Below are positions 1-8,736 of a stretch of 64,000 bases of DNA, one piece after another. The first letter of the stretch is position 1. Each line of letters begins with the position of its first letter. The stretch covers positions 62,001 to 126,000 of the forward strand of contig NZ_JAWXXK010000010.1 of NCBI RefSeq assembly GCF_034335015.1. The letters are read 5' to 3'. The notes beneath the pieces were generated by a model. It ran no database searches, was not told where the DNA came from, and was given only the letters and a program-made list of their open reading frames with translations. A program made the translations under genes and the position numbers. The stretch is from Acutalibacter caecimuris_A (GTDB lineage: Bacteria; Bacillota; Clostridia; Oscillospirales; Acutalibacteraceae).

Positions 1-3000
1 GGAATGACGCTCAGCTTCAATGATTCCACCGGAACGGAAGTTCTTGCCGAAAGCAAACTGCTTGACTATGCTACCTCCACAAAAATTGAATCAGGGTGGA
101 CCCGCTTGCAGGTCAGCTATAGGCCAAAAACCAGCGGGAACTATCGGATCTGTGCAACTTTAAAGAATGCGTCTGAATACGGGGCTTTTGACGATTTTCA
201 GCTTGAAAAGGTTGTCATTCCATTTGGCAGCGTGCTGTTAGAGAAACAGGGGGCAGCCACCACTGTAAATCTGGTGCAATTTGGAGGCTTGGAAAAGTGG
301 GTTTCCTCCGATACTTTGTCAACAGTCCCCATTTCAAAATATTGGACTTATCCGGATTCCCGCGTGTCTCCTGTCACTTTAAGCGGCGATGACGCCCGCC
401 GCGGCGTTGCGCTTCAGATGCTGGGGCACCCGGACGCCAAAAGGCGCGCTTATCAAACGGTTTCCATCAATCGAAGCTCCAATACCACCTACATGCTGTC
501 CGCGTGGGGAAAGGCGCGCTCGGTAACAGACGGCGCGCCGGTCAGCGACTTGTCCGGTGACAACGATACGCCACAACGCTTTTTCGGCATGATCGCTAAA
601 ATTCTGTATTCCGATACCACCACGCCGGAATATCAGTATGTTTCCTTTAACCCGCAGTTTGACGGCTGGCAGTATGCCTCCGGCTTTATCGTACCCAAGC
701 GCGCCAATAAAACGGTAACCAGCATTACCGTTTCTCTCGCGTATGATTACAACGTAAATACCGCCTGGTTCGATCAGGTTTCTTTGACCGAAGAGCCCGC
801 GCAGACCTATACCTATGACAGCAACGGCAAGCTGAAAACCGTTACCACCTCCGCGCAAAGCACCGATACCTATACCTACAGCGGCCCGGATCTCACAAAG
901 CTGGTTTCCGCGTCCTCCGGCACGTTCAATTATACCTACGACAGCAGCCACAACATGACAAAGGCCACGAACGATGGTGTGAATTTGACCGCCGCCTACG
1001 ACCCGGCGGGAAACAACACCTCCGCCAAGCTGCAAAAGGGAACAAGCGGCGTTTATATGCAGAGCAGTGCCGCGTATACCTCCAATAAAAATCACCCGTC
1101 CTCCATTACAGACGTAAACGGTATCACCACCGGCTATACCTACGATGGCCTGGGCAGGGTGAGCACGGTGAAAACGCCCTATGCGGGAGGCACCCTGACC
1201 GTGAACCAGCAATATGTGGCCGGAACAAACGATAAGGTCAGCAATACCTATGTTTCCGGGGCGATCTCCCTCTCCAACAAGTATGACAAAGGGGAAATAT
1301 CCTCCGTCATGCGGAAAAGCTTCCAGGGAACCACGCCGCAGTGGCAAAAGTATCTGACGCCCAGAGACGACTGGGGAAATGTGACAACGGTACAGGTGCA
1401 AAGCGGAAATCATGCTTCTCTGGAAGGTGATGTAGTGTGGGAGTCTCCAATCACGCTTGCGTCGTACTATTATGAGCCGAATAACGGCCCCCTGTTTCAA
1501 ACGGTCTACGGAAACGGCGATATAGATGAGTACTATTATGATATCTTGGGCCGCCCGGAATCCATATGGCATTACACAGATGATTTATTTGATTATGAAG
1601 AAGCGCTCGGCTATGATTCTTATGGAAATGTCGCCCGAAGCACGGTGTTTGATGAGTCGGATAATTTAAGCGCGGAATATTTCTATGAGTATGACAGCTT
1701 GGGCCGCCTGATCCGAAGTGAGCAAAGTGGAGATCAGGTGACAGCCCTCAGAACTCAGCATAAATATGACGCGCAAAACAGGCTTTCCTCCCAGTCCTGG
1801 CAGCTTCCCGGCTATACGCTGTGGGAAACCTATGCTTACAATAACGCCAACGGCACCCTGAAAAGCATGGAGCTGGGTACAGGCCGCTCATTGACCTTTG
1901 GGTATGATAACCTGCTCCGCTTGCAATCGGAAACCCTGGAAGGGATCTACCAGCGGCGCAGGAACTACGGCGAAACCACCACCGCAAATAAGGAAACCAA
2001 CCGGCCCAACTACTTTATCTATTACAAGCCGGACGGAACCACAGTGAAGCTCGGCTACCGTTATCTCTATGACGCCGCCGGGAATATCAAGCAGGTCTAT
2101 AGCCGGGAAGGGGAAAATGCCCTTGCATTGGAGTCCAGTTACGAGTATGATAAGTTCGGGCAGTTGACTTGGGCGTATACCCTCTCAAGAGCTGAGTCCT
2201 ACACCTATGACACGGCAGGAAATATGCTGAGCCGTACACAGGGGAGTACCACAATAGATTATAGCTATGAAAACAGCCAGTGGGGGGATCTGCTTACTTC
2301 CTACAGGGGTCGGAAGATAGCCTATGAGGGTCAAAGCTATGACATGGCTACTAACAGTGTTACCGGAACGCCGGTCAGCGGAAACCCCGTCAACTATTGT
2401 GGATCCGATGCTAAGCGTTGGGAGATGACGTGGAAAAACGGCAGATACCTGTCGAAAGTAAAATCTGGCGCAAGAATCGCTACCTATGAGTACGATAAGA
2501 ACGGCCTGCGCACCAGCAAAACGTACAACGACACAAGGTACGATTACGCCTATGCCGGGGACAAACTGGTGTGGCAGGGCTGGGAAGGCAATGAAATGTA
2601 CTTCTTCTATGACAATACAGGCGCCCCTATTGCTTTCTGGTATTTTCCCGATGGAGGAAGCCGGGTAACCGGGTATTATTTTACGAACGCTCAGGGAGAT
2701 GTGACCCGCATAGAAGACCCCAACGGCAATGTGCTGGCGTCATATTCCTATGACGCCTGGGGCAAAGCATATAAAAGCTCAGGGAGTATGCGAAATATCA
2801 ATCCCCTGCGGTTCAGAGGATACTATTACGATACCGAAACGGGCTTTTACTACCTGCAAAGCCGCTACTACGACCCCGTTGTTTCCCGTTTCATCAATGC
2901 AGACAGCTACGCCTCCACCGGCCAGGGTTTCCTGGGCTACAATATGTTCGCCTACTGCGGCAATAACCCGGTGAGCAGGGTAGATGCTGATGGGAATAAA

Positions 3001-3462
3001 TATACGATGGTCAATGATAATGTATTCGGTGGAGGCGGTGCCGGTTTAATTGGAATTTTTGGACTTTGGGCTCTTGCTCAGAGTGCACAGAATGTAAAAT
3101 CTCAGCCTTTAGCAAAAGCAACAACTGATAAGCCACCTGAGGAGAAATCAAAGACTTACTACCATGTGACCACGGCTGGGAATGCTGCTGCTATTATAGC
3201 AAGTGGGCAGTTAAGAGGTAGTGGTTGGGAAGGAGGATATGTTTTCGTCTGGGAGAAGTATCCTAATGAGCAAGCTATCAAAAATAGTGGCGCAAATTAT
3301 GGTCAAGGAAAATCGGGTGTTATCATTTCCATTGAAACAAATGCGGCATTTGAAGAAGATAAAGGCATAACAGATAAAAAAGCAAAATCATGTGGACCGC
3401 TTAGAAGCGTTTTAATTGGGCCAGTTTCAGTTCAAAATACGAAAATTGTAGGGTGGTATTAG
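1..3462 (+). CDS. Rhs/YD-repeat polymorphic toxin, 5'-truncated by window edge
   Basis: The reading frame is open to the left edge, so the N-terminus lies outside the window and the ATG at 4 is only the first Met visible. The visible part starts with beta-rich, carbohydrate-binding-like modules (about residues 1-270). Many YD repeats follow (YTYDSNGKL, YEYDKNGLR, YSYDAWGKA), then the Rhs core near residues 930-1000 with the YYLQSRYYDPVVSRFINADS signature. After the core comes a glycine-rich hinge and a roughly 100-residue variable tip starting YYHVTTAGNAAAIIASGQL. That tip resembles the ADP-ribosyltransferase / RNA 2'-phosphotransferase-like toxin folds (HYD1-like); this is a pattern-based guess. 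By analogy with known Rhs proteins, the YD shell would encapsulate the toxic C-terminus for export. The TAG stop overlaps the GTG of the next gene, the expected toxin/immunity arrangement. Confidence 0.9.
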   Translation, partial: GMTLSFNDSTGTEVLAESKLLDYATSTKIESGWTRLQVSYRPKTSGNYRICATLKNASEYGAFDDFQLEKVVIPFGSVLLEKQGAATTVNLVQFGGLEKWVSSDTLSTVPISKYWTYPDSRVSPVTLSGDDARRGVALQMLGHPDAKRRAYQTVSINRSSNTTYMLSAWGKARSVTDGAPVSDLSGDNDTPQRFFGMIAKILYSDTTTPEYQYVSFNPQFDGWQYASGFIVPKRANKTVTSITVSLAYDYNVNTAWFDQVSLTEEPAQTYTYDSNGKLKTVTTSAQSTDTYTYSGPDLTKLVSASSGTFNYTYDSSHNMTKATNDGVNLTAAYDPAGNNTSAKLQKGTSGVYMQSSAAYTSNKNHPSSITDVNGITTGYTYDGLGRVSTVKTPYAGGTLTVNQQYVAGTNDKVSNTYVSGAISLSNKYDKGEISSVMRKSFQGTTPQWQKYLTPRDDWGNVTTVQVQSGNHASLEGDVVWESPITLASYYYEPNNGPLFQTVYGNGDIDEYYYDILGRPESIWHYTDDLFDYEEALGYDSYGNVARSTVFDESDNLSAEYFYEYDSLGRLIRSEQSGDQVTALRTQHKYDAQNRLSSQSWQLPGYTLWETYAYNNANGTLKSMELGTGRSLTFGYDNLLRLQSETLEGIYQRRRNYGETTTANKETNRPNYFIYYKPDGTTVKLGYRYLYDAAGNIKQVYSREGENALALESSYEYDKFGQLTWAYTLSRAESYTYDTAGNMLSRTQGSTTIDYSYENSQWGDLLTSYRGRKIAYEGQSYDMATNSVTGTPVSGNPVNYCGSDAKRWEMTWKNGRYLSKVKSGARIATYEYDKNGLRTSKTYNDTRYDYAYAGDKLVWQGWEGNEMYFFYDNTGAPIAFWYFPDGGSRVTGYYFTNAQGDVTRIEDPNGNVLASYSYDAWGKAYKSSGSMRNINPLRFRGYYYDTETGFYYLQSRYYDPVVSRFINADSYASTGQGFLGYNMFAYCGNNPVSRVDADGNKYTMVNDNVFGGGGAGLIGIFGLWALAQSAQNVKSQPLAKATTDKPPEEKSKTYYHVTTAGNAAAIIASGQLRGSGWEGGYVFVWEKYPNEQAIKNSGANYGQGKSGVIISIETNAAFEEDKGITDKKAKSCGPLRSVLIGPVSVQNTKIVGWY

Positions 3463-4187
3463 TGAGAATTGAGAGTGTTGAGATAAGCAGCAGTGGATAT
3501 ATGCGCTGTAAGTCAGAATTCTACACAGTTGAAGATGTAACAACCAGGGCAAATACCTACCATTTCTTTCCTGGTATCAATGCTTTATATGGAGAATGTG
3601 ATTCCGGTAATTGGGGAATCAGTTATTTGTTGTCTATGTATCAGCACGAGCGATATAGTCGGAAGCACATTATCAATTCACCGCTGATTGCCAAAGTAAA
3701 CGGCGAAACCGTTCCCCTGGAACAGATTTGGGATATATCCTGTTACATGGTTTCCGGCATGGATCCCTTGTTTGCTTCCAGAAAAACAGTGCGGCAGCTG
3801 GTACAGAAAGCCATCAACAAAAATCATCTCTCGGAATCTGTAGAGGATATTCAAAGGATATTCCATATAGAAAATGTTAGATTTGATCGTCGTATTCAGT
3901 ACACAGGGCATGAAGTGTTTCGAATGATGGCGGCAATAGGATATTGTAATGGGAAAGAAATCTTTTGCTTTCCGTGGATGAGTGAAAGCCGGTTTGATGC
4001 TTTTACCGGTCATCTTGCTGATACGCTTCGCATTTTGGATTCCCTGAATAAAATTGTAATCCTGCCAGTATCAGAGGCTACTGATATTGATGCGTTTTGG
4101 CGAACTTCCTCCGGTAGTGAAATTTTTCAAAAGTACTGGAACGACAGCAGATTTCAGGATTTTTATACCCATACTGAGGCCAAATAA
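3462..4187 (+). CDS. Putative Rhs immunity protein, degenerate ABC-ATPase-like
   Basis: The gene starts at GTG 3462, overlapping the toxin stop, with an AGGGTGG ribosome site at 3450-3456. An in-frame GTG at 3453 lacks a good site. The protein is about 241 residues. Residues 44-51 read GECDSGNW, which lines up with a Walker A loop (GxxxxGKS) whose Lys and Ser are replaced by Asn and Trp. Further on, YTGHEVFRMMAAIGYCNGKE followed by IFCFPWMSE occupies the place of the ABC signature, Walker B and following Pro-Thr-Ser, again without catalytic residues. It is therefore likely a non-hydrolysing ABC-ATPase relative. Its position directly after a toxin tip implies it neutralises that toxin (inference); no other function is indicated. 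Confidence 0.6.
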   Translation: MRIESVEISSSGYMRCKSEFYTVEDVTTRANTYHFFPGINALYGECDSGNWGISYLLSMYQHERYSRKHIINSPLIAKVNGETVPLEQIWDISCYMVSGMDPLFASRKTVRQLVQKAINKNHLSESVEDIQRIFHIENVRFDRRIQYTGHEVFRMMAAIGYCNGKEIFCFPWMSESRFDAFTGHLADTLRILDSLNKIVILPVSEATDIDAFWRTSSGSEIFQKYWNDSRFQDFYTHTEAK

Positions 4188-4264
4188 TCTGATCAATACC
4201 AGCCCAATAACGGTTCCTTGTCGAAGCTGATGCCTACAATAACGCCAACGGCACCCTGAAAAGC
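4188..4264 (+). other. Recombination junction between Rhs gene and displaced cassette
   Basis: After the immunity stop, bases 4191-4228 encode a YD-repeat remnant (reading frame YQPNNGSLSKL, like YEPNNGPLFQTVYGNG near residue 490 of the upstream Rhs). It is joined out of frame to sequence matching 1833 onward of the main rhs gene. This looks like a scar where two Rhs segments were fused by deletion or recombination. Confidence 0.6.
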
Positions 4265-5902
4265 ATGGAGCTGGGTACAGGCCGCTCATTGACCTTCGGG
4301 TATGACAACCTGCTCCGCCTGCAATCGGAAACCCTGGAGGGGATCTACCAGCGGCGCAGGAACTACGGCGAAACCACCACCGCAAATAAGGAAACCAACC
4401 GGCCCAACTATTTCATCTACTACAAGCCGGACGGAACCACAGTGAAGCTGGGCTACCGCTATCTCTATGACGCCGCCGGGAATATCAAGCAGGTCTATAG
4501 CCGGGAAGGGGAAAATGCCCTTGCATTGGAGTCCAGTTACGAGTATGATAAGTTCGGGCAGCTAATTAAGGCCGATACGGGGGCAGGGCTGGAAACCTAT
4601 ACCTATGACACGGCGGGAAATATGCTGAGCCGTACCGTAGCCAGCACGGTCAAGAGCTTTGGCTATGAAAACACTCGGTGGGGAGACCTGCTCACCTCCT
4701 ATCGAGGCCAGAAGCTCGCCTATGAAGGGCAAAGCTATAACAGCTCAACTAATACCGTAAGCGGCAATCCGGTCAGCGGAAACCCTGTCAGCTACTATAA
4801 CGGCAGGCGCTGGGAGATGACATGGAAAAACGGCAAACAGCTTGCCAGCGCCACCAGCAGTGGAAGAACCGTAAGCTATGAGTACGATAAAAACGGCCTT
4901 CGCACCAGTAAAACCTACAACGGCACAAGGTACGACTATGCCTATGCGGGGGACAAGCTGGTCTGGCAGGGCTGGGAAGGCAATGAAATGTACTTCTTCT
5001 ATGACAATACAGGCGCACCCATTGCTTTCTGGTACTTCCCCAAGGGCGGCGCCCGTGTTACCGGCTACTACTTTACGAACGCTCAGGGCGATGTAACCCG
5101 CATAGAAGACCCCAACGGTAATGTATTAGCTACTTATGCTTACGACGCCTGGGGCAGAAACTACAGCGCCTCCGGCAGTATGCAAAACATCAATCCCCTG
5201 AGATACAGAGGGTACTACCAGGACGCTGAAACCAATTTCTACTACTTGCAAAGCCGCTACTATGATCCCAGCACTGCCCGTTTTATCAACGCAGACAGCT
5301 ACGCCTCCACTGGCCAGGGCTTCCTGGGCTATAACATGTTCGCCTACTGCGGCAATAACCCGGTGAGCAGGGTAGATGCTTCAGGGAGTATGCACGTTAG
5401 GATTGATGATTTTGGCGGAGGCGGAGGATTATCTGTAAATGGAGCGGGATCAAAGTATGTTTTGCAATCGCAAGAAAAAGATAGTAGCGTTGATAAAAAG
5501 AATCCTCCTCCACCAAGTACTGGCTATAAAGAACCTAAAAAGGGGCTTAATCGTAATCACAACAATGGAAAAGTTAAAAATCCTAATGGCCCTGGGTGGG
5601 GGTGGCCTTCATCGGATGGTGGTGTATGGATGCCGGGTGATAATATGGATGGAGGAGCTGGCTGGACAATTCAATATCCCAACGGAAACCATAAGCACGT
5701 ATATCCTAACGGGCATACTCGCGAGCATATAACTATAGATTGGGATCCCGTAATAGGCGGAGGGATAATTGTTGGTTCAGTTCTAGGATTAATATGGGTT
5801 GCTGGAAATGATGCAACTTTAGTTGGTATTGCTGACGATGCGGTTGCTATTCCGCCGTTATTGGGAGCAATACAACAGGGTTGGTCAATGATTGTTGGTT
5901 AG
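4265..5902 (+). CDS. Orphan Rhs tip cassette with Ntox37-like toxin C-terminus
   Basis: This is a displaced Rhs 3' end. Residues 1-380 repeat, with very few changes, the last YD repeats and core of the upstream protein, down to the GNNPVSRVDASG junction. They are followed by a different 165-residue tip. The tip has a NPPPPSTGYKEPKKG linker, then a GKVKNPNGPGWGWPSSDGGVW segment and a GWTIQYPNGNHKHVYPNG segment. These match my recollection of the polymorphic toxin type 37 (Ntox37) pattern, in which the W/G/H residues are conserved. A Gly-rich hydrophobic segment (about residues 500-520) follows. No convincing ribosome site precedes ATG 4265, so the cassette may be silent until recombined onto the main gene. 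It is followed at 9 bp by its own putative immunity gene. Confidence 0.75.
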   Translation: MELGTGRSLTFGYDNLLRLQSETLEGIYQRRRNYGETTTANKETNRPNYFIYYKPDGTTVKLGYRYLYDAAGNIKQVYSREGENALALESSYEYDKFGQLIKADTGAGLETYTYDTAGNMLSRTVASTVKSFGYENTRWGDLLTSYRGQKLAYEGQSYNSSTNTVSGNPVSGNPVSYYNGRRWEMTWKNGKQLASATSSGRTVSYEYDKNGLRTSKTYNGTRYDYAYAGDKLVWQGWEGNEMYFFYDNTGAPIAFWYFPKGGARVTGYYFTNAQGDVTRIEDPNGNVLATYAYDAWGRNYSASGSMQNINPLRYRGYYQDAETNFYYLQSRYYDPSTARFINADSYASTGQGFLGYNMFAYCGNNPVSRVDASGSMHVRIDDFGGGGGLSVNGAGSKYVLQSQEKDSSVDKKNPPPPSTGYKEPKKGLNRNHNNGKVKNPNGPGWGWPSSDGGVWMPGDNMDGGAGWTIQYPNGNHKHVYPNGHTREHITIDWDPVIGGGIIVGSVLGLIWVAGNDATLVGIADDAVAIPPLLGAIQQGWSMIVG

Positions 5903-6856
5903 GAGAGTTATATGATGAAGAATGTAAACGTTAAAAAGCAAAATGATCATGAAGTTATGGATGATATAATACGACATTTCGTTTTTGAAACAGATAGTCA
6001 GATTGAGTTGTTGTGGAATAATGATACAGATTGTTCCATGACAGAAACGAAAGAAAGATTAGAAGCCTATTTGAGTTATGTACAGAGAGAAACGACACCA
6101 AATATTGTTCGCTATTTGACAGACTTTGGATGTAGTTCTTCTGATATTGAAAAGTTTTTTGTACTTTCCAAAGAATTGGAAAATAATTTGGAGCCCATGG
6201 AAAAAAGGCTGCAAAGGTGCAGAGAAGTAATCTTGAAATACACACTTTCTGATACGTTGTGCTTGCTGAAAAATGTGCTACACGACAGCGAAGAAGATCC
6301 TCATTACTCTGCTGTCACTGCGGACAGACTTTTGAAGGATTATTTGATCTGCAAGGGTTTGAAGGAAGAATATTCTGTGCGGGAGTTTTTAAGAACTCAG
6401 GGGTATTCTGCGGCAGATATAGACTTATTTTACGAAAAATACCGAAAGGAGTGTCTGCATTGCTATTTTCGTGAGCCGAAAGAACCGATGTACTCCAACG
6501 GAATTCTGAAGGTCTACGAAGTAGAGGGGATTTTTGTCATCGCCATTTTGGCGGAAAAAGAAAACAAAATAATCGATCCCAGAGGCGCGGAATTTACAGC
6601 AGACAGACAAGTGAAGTGGACGAAGAAATTGAACTTGGTAAATACTTATCAACCAAATTGGCTTTTAGGTAAAACCGCAGAAGAGTTGCAAGCGGAGTTT
6701 GGCGAAACTCACGTTTTCCTGACCTTTGGGGAAAGGGAAAGTGTGCCAAGCTATATTACGAATCAAGGGCATCTAATTGGTTTTGTTTTGACAGATGGCA
6801 AAATAACGGATTTTGTAGAGCTTGATTTACTGAAACAATAAGTGTCCGCCACAAAA
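4965..6856 (+). repeat. Rhs tip cassette unit A (tandem direct repeat)
   Basis: The unit runs from the GGCAGGGCTGGG of the Rhs core to the TAAGTGTCCGCCACAAAA tail after the immunity gene. It is 1892 bp and is followed directly by unit B with the same boundaries. Homology between units is near-complete in the core end and the immunity 3' half, and low in the toxin centre and immunity 5' half. Confidence 0.8.
5912..6841 (+). CDS. Putative immunity protein for Rhs cassette A
   Basis: ATG 5912 follows GGAGAG with a 6-nt gap. The product is 309 residues and probably cytoplasmic, with no signal or membrane segment. It is built from two related helical motifs, IVRYLTDFGCSSSDIEKF near residue 55 and VREFLRTQGYSAADIDLF near 150. 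A C-terminal beta-rich part follows, whose end (GKTAEELQAEFGETH, then LIGFVLTDGKITDFVELD) recalls SmpA/OmlA- or BLIP-like repeats; that resemblance is weak. The last 187 residues are nearly identical to the product of 7798-8721, while the first ~120 differ. Its place after a toxin tip suggests immunity; the family is not recognised. Confidence 0.6.
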   Translation: MMKNVNVKKQNDHEVMDDIIRHFVFETDSQIELLWNNDTDCSMTETKERLEAYLSYVQRETTPNIVRYLTDFGCSSSDIEKFFVLSKELENNLEPMEKRLQRCREVILKYTLSDTLCLLKNVLHDSEEDPHYSAVTADRLLKDYLICKGLKEEYSVREFLRTQGYSAADIDLFYEKYRKECLHCYFREPKEPMYSNGILKVYEVEGIFVIAILAEKENKIIDPRGAEFTADRQVKWTKKLNLVNTYQPNWLLGKTAEELQAEFGETHVFLTFGERESVPSYITNQGHLIGFVLTDGKITDFVELDLLKQ

Positions 6857-6879
6857 GGCAGGGCTGGGAAGGCAATAAG

Positions 6880-7788
6880 ATGTATTTCTTCTATGACAAT
6901 ACAGGCGCACCCATTGCTTTCTGGTACTTCCCCAAGGGCGGCGCCCGCGTTACCGGCTACTACTTTACGAACCAGCAGGGAGACGTAGTGCGGATAGAAG
7001 ACCCAGATGGAAATGTGCTGGCAACCTACGCCTATGACGCCTGGGGCAAAGCATATAAAAGCTCAGGGAGTATGCGAAATATCAATCCCCTGCGGTTCAG
7101 AGGATACTATTACGATACCGAAACGGGCTTCTACTATCTGCAAAGCCGCTACTACGACCCCGTTGTTTCCCGTTTCATCAATGCAGACAGCTACGCCTCC
7201 ACCGGCCAGGGCTTCCTGGGCTATAACATGTTCGCCTACTGCGGCAATAACCCGGTGAGCAGGGTAGATGCTTCAGGGAGTATGCACGTTAGGATTGATG
7301 ATTTTGGCGGAGGCGGAGGATTATCTGTAAATGGAGCGGGATCAAAGTATGTTTTGCAATCGCAGGATAGCAAATATATTGATACTCAAAACCCCCCGCC
7401 ACCTGAAACTGGTTATCAGCCTCCTAAAAAAGGATTATCAAAATATGATAAAGGAAGAGTAAAAGTTCCAAACAGTAAAGATAAAGGTTGGCCTGCACGC
7501 GATGGCGGTATTTGGGTGCCAGACAATGGCATGGATGGAGATCCTGGCTGGACAGTTCAATATCTCAATGGAGATCACAAACATGTATACCCCAATGGGC
7601 ATACTCGCGAGCACATAACTATAGATTGGGATCCCGTAATAGGCGGAGGGATAATTGTTGGTTCCGTTCTAGGGTTAATATGGGTCGCTGGAAATGACGC
7701 AACTTTAGTTGGTATTGCTGACGATGCGGTTGCTATTCCACCGTTATTGGGAGCAATACAGCAAGGTTGGTCAATGATTGTTGGTTAG
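6880..7788 (+). CDS. Orphan Rhs tip cassette with second Ntox37-like toxin variant
   Basis: It begins inside the Rhs core (MYFFYDNTGAPIAFWYFPKG), directly after the previous immunity gene. The conserved core occupies residues 1-127 and ends at GNNPVSRVDASG. The tip shares both ends with the preceding cassette (SMHVRIDDFGGGGG start, HTREHITIDWDPVIGGG end) but differs in the middle: GYQPPKKGLSKYDKGRVKVP and GGIWVPDNGMDGDPGWTVQY. It is thus a sequence variant of the same Ntox37-like domain. A GGAAGG sits 8 nt before ATG 6880, so low-level translation of a shell-less fragment cannot be excluded. More probably it is a reservoir for recombination with the full-length gene. Confidence 0.7.
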   Translation: MYFFYDNTGAPIAFWYFPKGGARVTGYYFTNQQGDVVRIEDPDGNVLATYAYDAWGKAYKSSGSMRNINPLRFRGYYYDTETGFYYLQSRYYDPVVSRFINADSYASTGQGFLGYNMFAYCGNNPVSRVDASGSMHVRIDDFGGGGGLSVNGAGSKYVLQSQDSKYIDTQNPPPPETGYQPPKKGLSKYDKGRVKVPNSKDKGWPARDGGIWVPDNGMDGDPGWTVQYLNGDHKHVYPNGHTREHITIDWDPVIGGGIIVGSVLGLIWVAGNDATLVGIADDAVAIPPLLGAIQQGWSMIVG

Positions 7789-7797
7789 GAGGTATTT

Positions 7798-8721
7798 ATG
7801 AAAAACAAAATGCAGTATACCCCGATTTATTCTGAAGCAATAGAAGAAGTACTGTTTTTCTTTCGAGACTCCACGTGGAAGCTTCTAGATTGGCTGTGGG
7901 AACCGGAAGCGGAAGATGTTTCCGCAGAACAAATTAAAGAGAGAATTGAGCTTCTCATAGGCTTAACAAAAGAACAAAGCAGTATAAAGCAATTTCTTTT
8001 GGACTATGGATTCAGCCCGGCAAAGATAAGACGATTTTCCCGTGAGTGCGGAAACATTGATCTTAAACGGCAGATTACTTTTTTAGATAGCAGCATACCT
8101 GTGGAAAGATTATTAGCTTTATTTTTACAAGATAGGCTATCGTTTATGGGGTTAGTTTTACACGACAGTGAAGAAGATCCTCATTACTCTGCTGTCACTG
8201 CGGACAGACTTTTGAAGGATTATTTGATCTGCAAGGGTTTGAAGGAAGAATATTCTGTGCGGGAGTTTTTAAGAACTCAGGGGTATTCTGCGGCAGATAT
8301 AGACTTATTTTACGAAAAATACCGAAAGGAGTGTCTGCATTGCTATTTTCGTGAGCCGAAAGAACCGATGTACTCCAACGGAATTCTGAAGGTCTACGAA
8401 GTAGAGGGGATTTTTGTCATCGCCATTTTGGCGGAAAAAGAAAACAAAATAATCGATCCCAGAGGAGTGGAATTTACAGCAGACAGACAAGTGAAGTGGA
8501 CGAAGAAATTGAACTTGGTAAATACTTATCAACCAAATTGGCTTTTAGGTAAAACCGCAGAAGAGTTGCAAGCGGAGTTTGGCGAAACTCACGTTTTCCT
8601 GACCTTTGGGGAAAGGGAAAGTGTGCCAAGCTATATTACGAATCAAGGGCATCTAATTGGTTTTGTTTTGGCAGATGGCAAAATAACGGATTTTGTAGAG
8701 CTTGATTTACTGAAACAATAA
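7798..8721 (+). CDS. Putative immunity protein for Rhs cassette B
   Basis: ATG 7798 follows TAGGAGG with a good spacing, 9 bp after the toxin stop. The product is 307 residues and a mosaic. Residues 1-120 are unrelated at first sight to the 5912-6841 product apart from the shared motif IKQFLLDYGFSPAKIRRF. Residues 121-307 (from LHDSEEDPHYS) differ from it at only a few positions. The variable half changes together with the toxin centre of its cassette, so the N-terminal half probably sets specificity (inference). No membrane or secretion signal is seen. Confidence 0.6.
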   Translation: MKNKMQYTPIYSEAIEEVLFFFRDSTWKLLDWLWEPEAEDVSAEQIKERIELLIGLTKEQSSIKQFLLDYGFSPAKIRRFSRECGNIDLKRQITFLDSSIPVERLLALFLQDRLSFMGLVLHDSEEDPHYSAVTADRLLKDYLICKGLKEEYSVREFLRTQGYSAADIDLFYEKYRKECLHCYFREPKEPMYSNGILKVYEVEGIFVIAILAEKENKIIDPRGVEFTADRQVKWTKKLNLVNTYQPNWLLGKTAEELQAEFGETHVFLTFGERESVPSYITNQGHLIGFVLADGKITDFVELDLLKQ

Positions 8722-8736
8722 GTGTCCGCCACAAAA

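Larger units (their letters stand above)
6857..8736 (+). repeat. Rhs tip cassette unit B (tandem direct repeat)
   Basis: This second unit is 1880 bp, with the same left edge (GGCAGGGCTGGG) and the same tail (GTGTCCGCCACAAAA) as unit A. Bases 6280-6841 and 8160-8721 are about 99 percent identical. A third unit begins at 8737 and is cut off at about 9020. Confidence 0.8.

Noticed and set aside
379..1572. Minus-strand open frame opposite the Rhs gene
   Set aside because: It mirrors the repetitive YD-repeat codons and shows no recognisable domain.
4965..8736. Could the tandem cassettes be an assembly artefact?
   Set aside because: The toxin centres and immunity front halves differ clearly between units, so they are not simple duplicated reads, although unit number should be checked with long reads.
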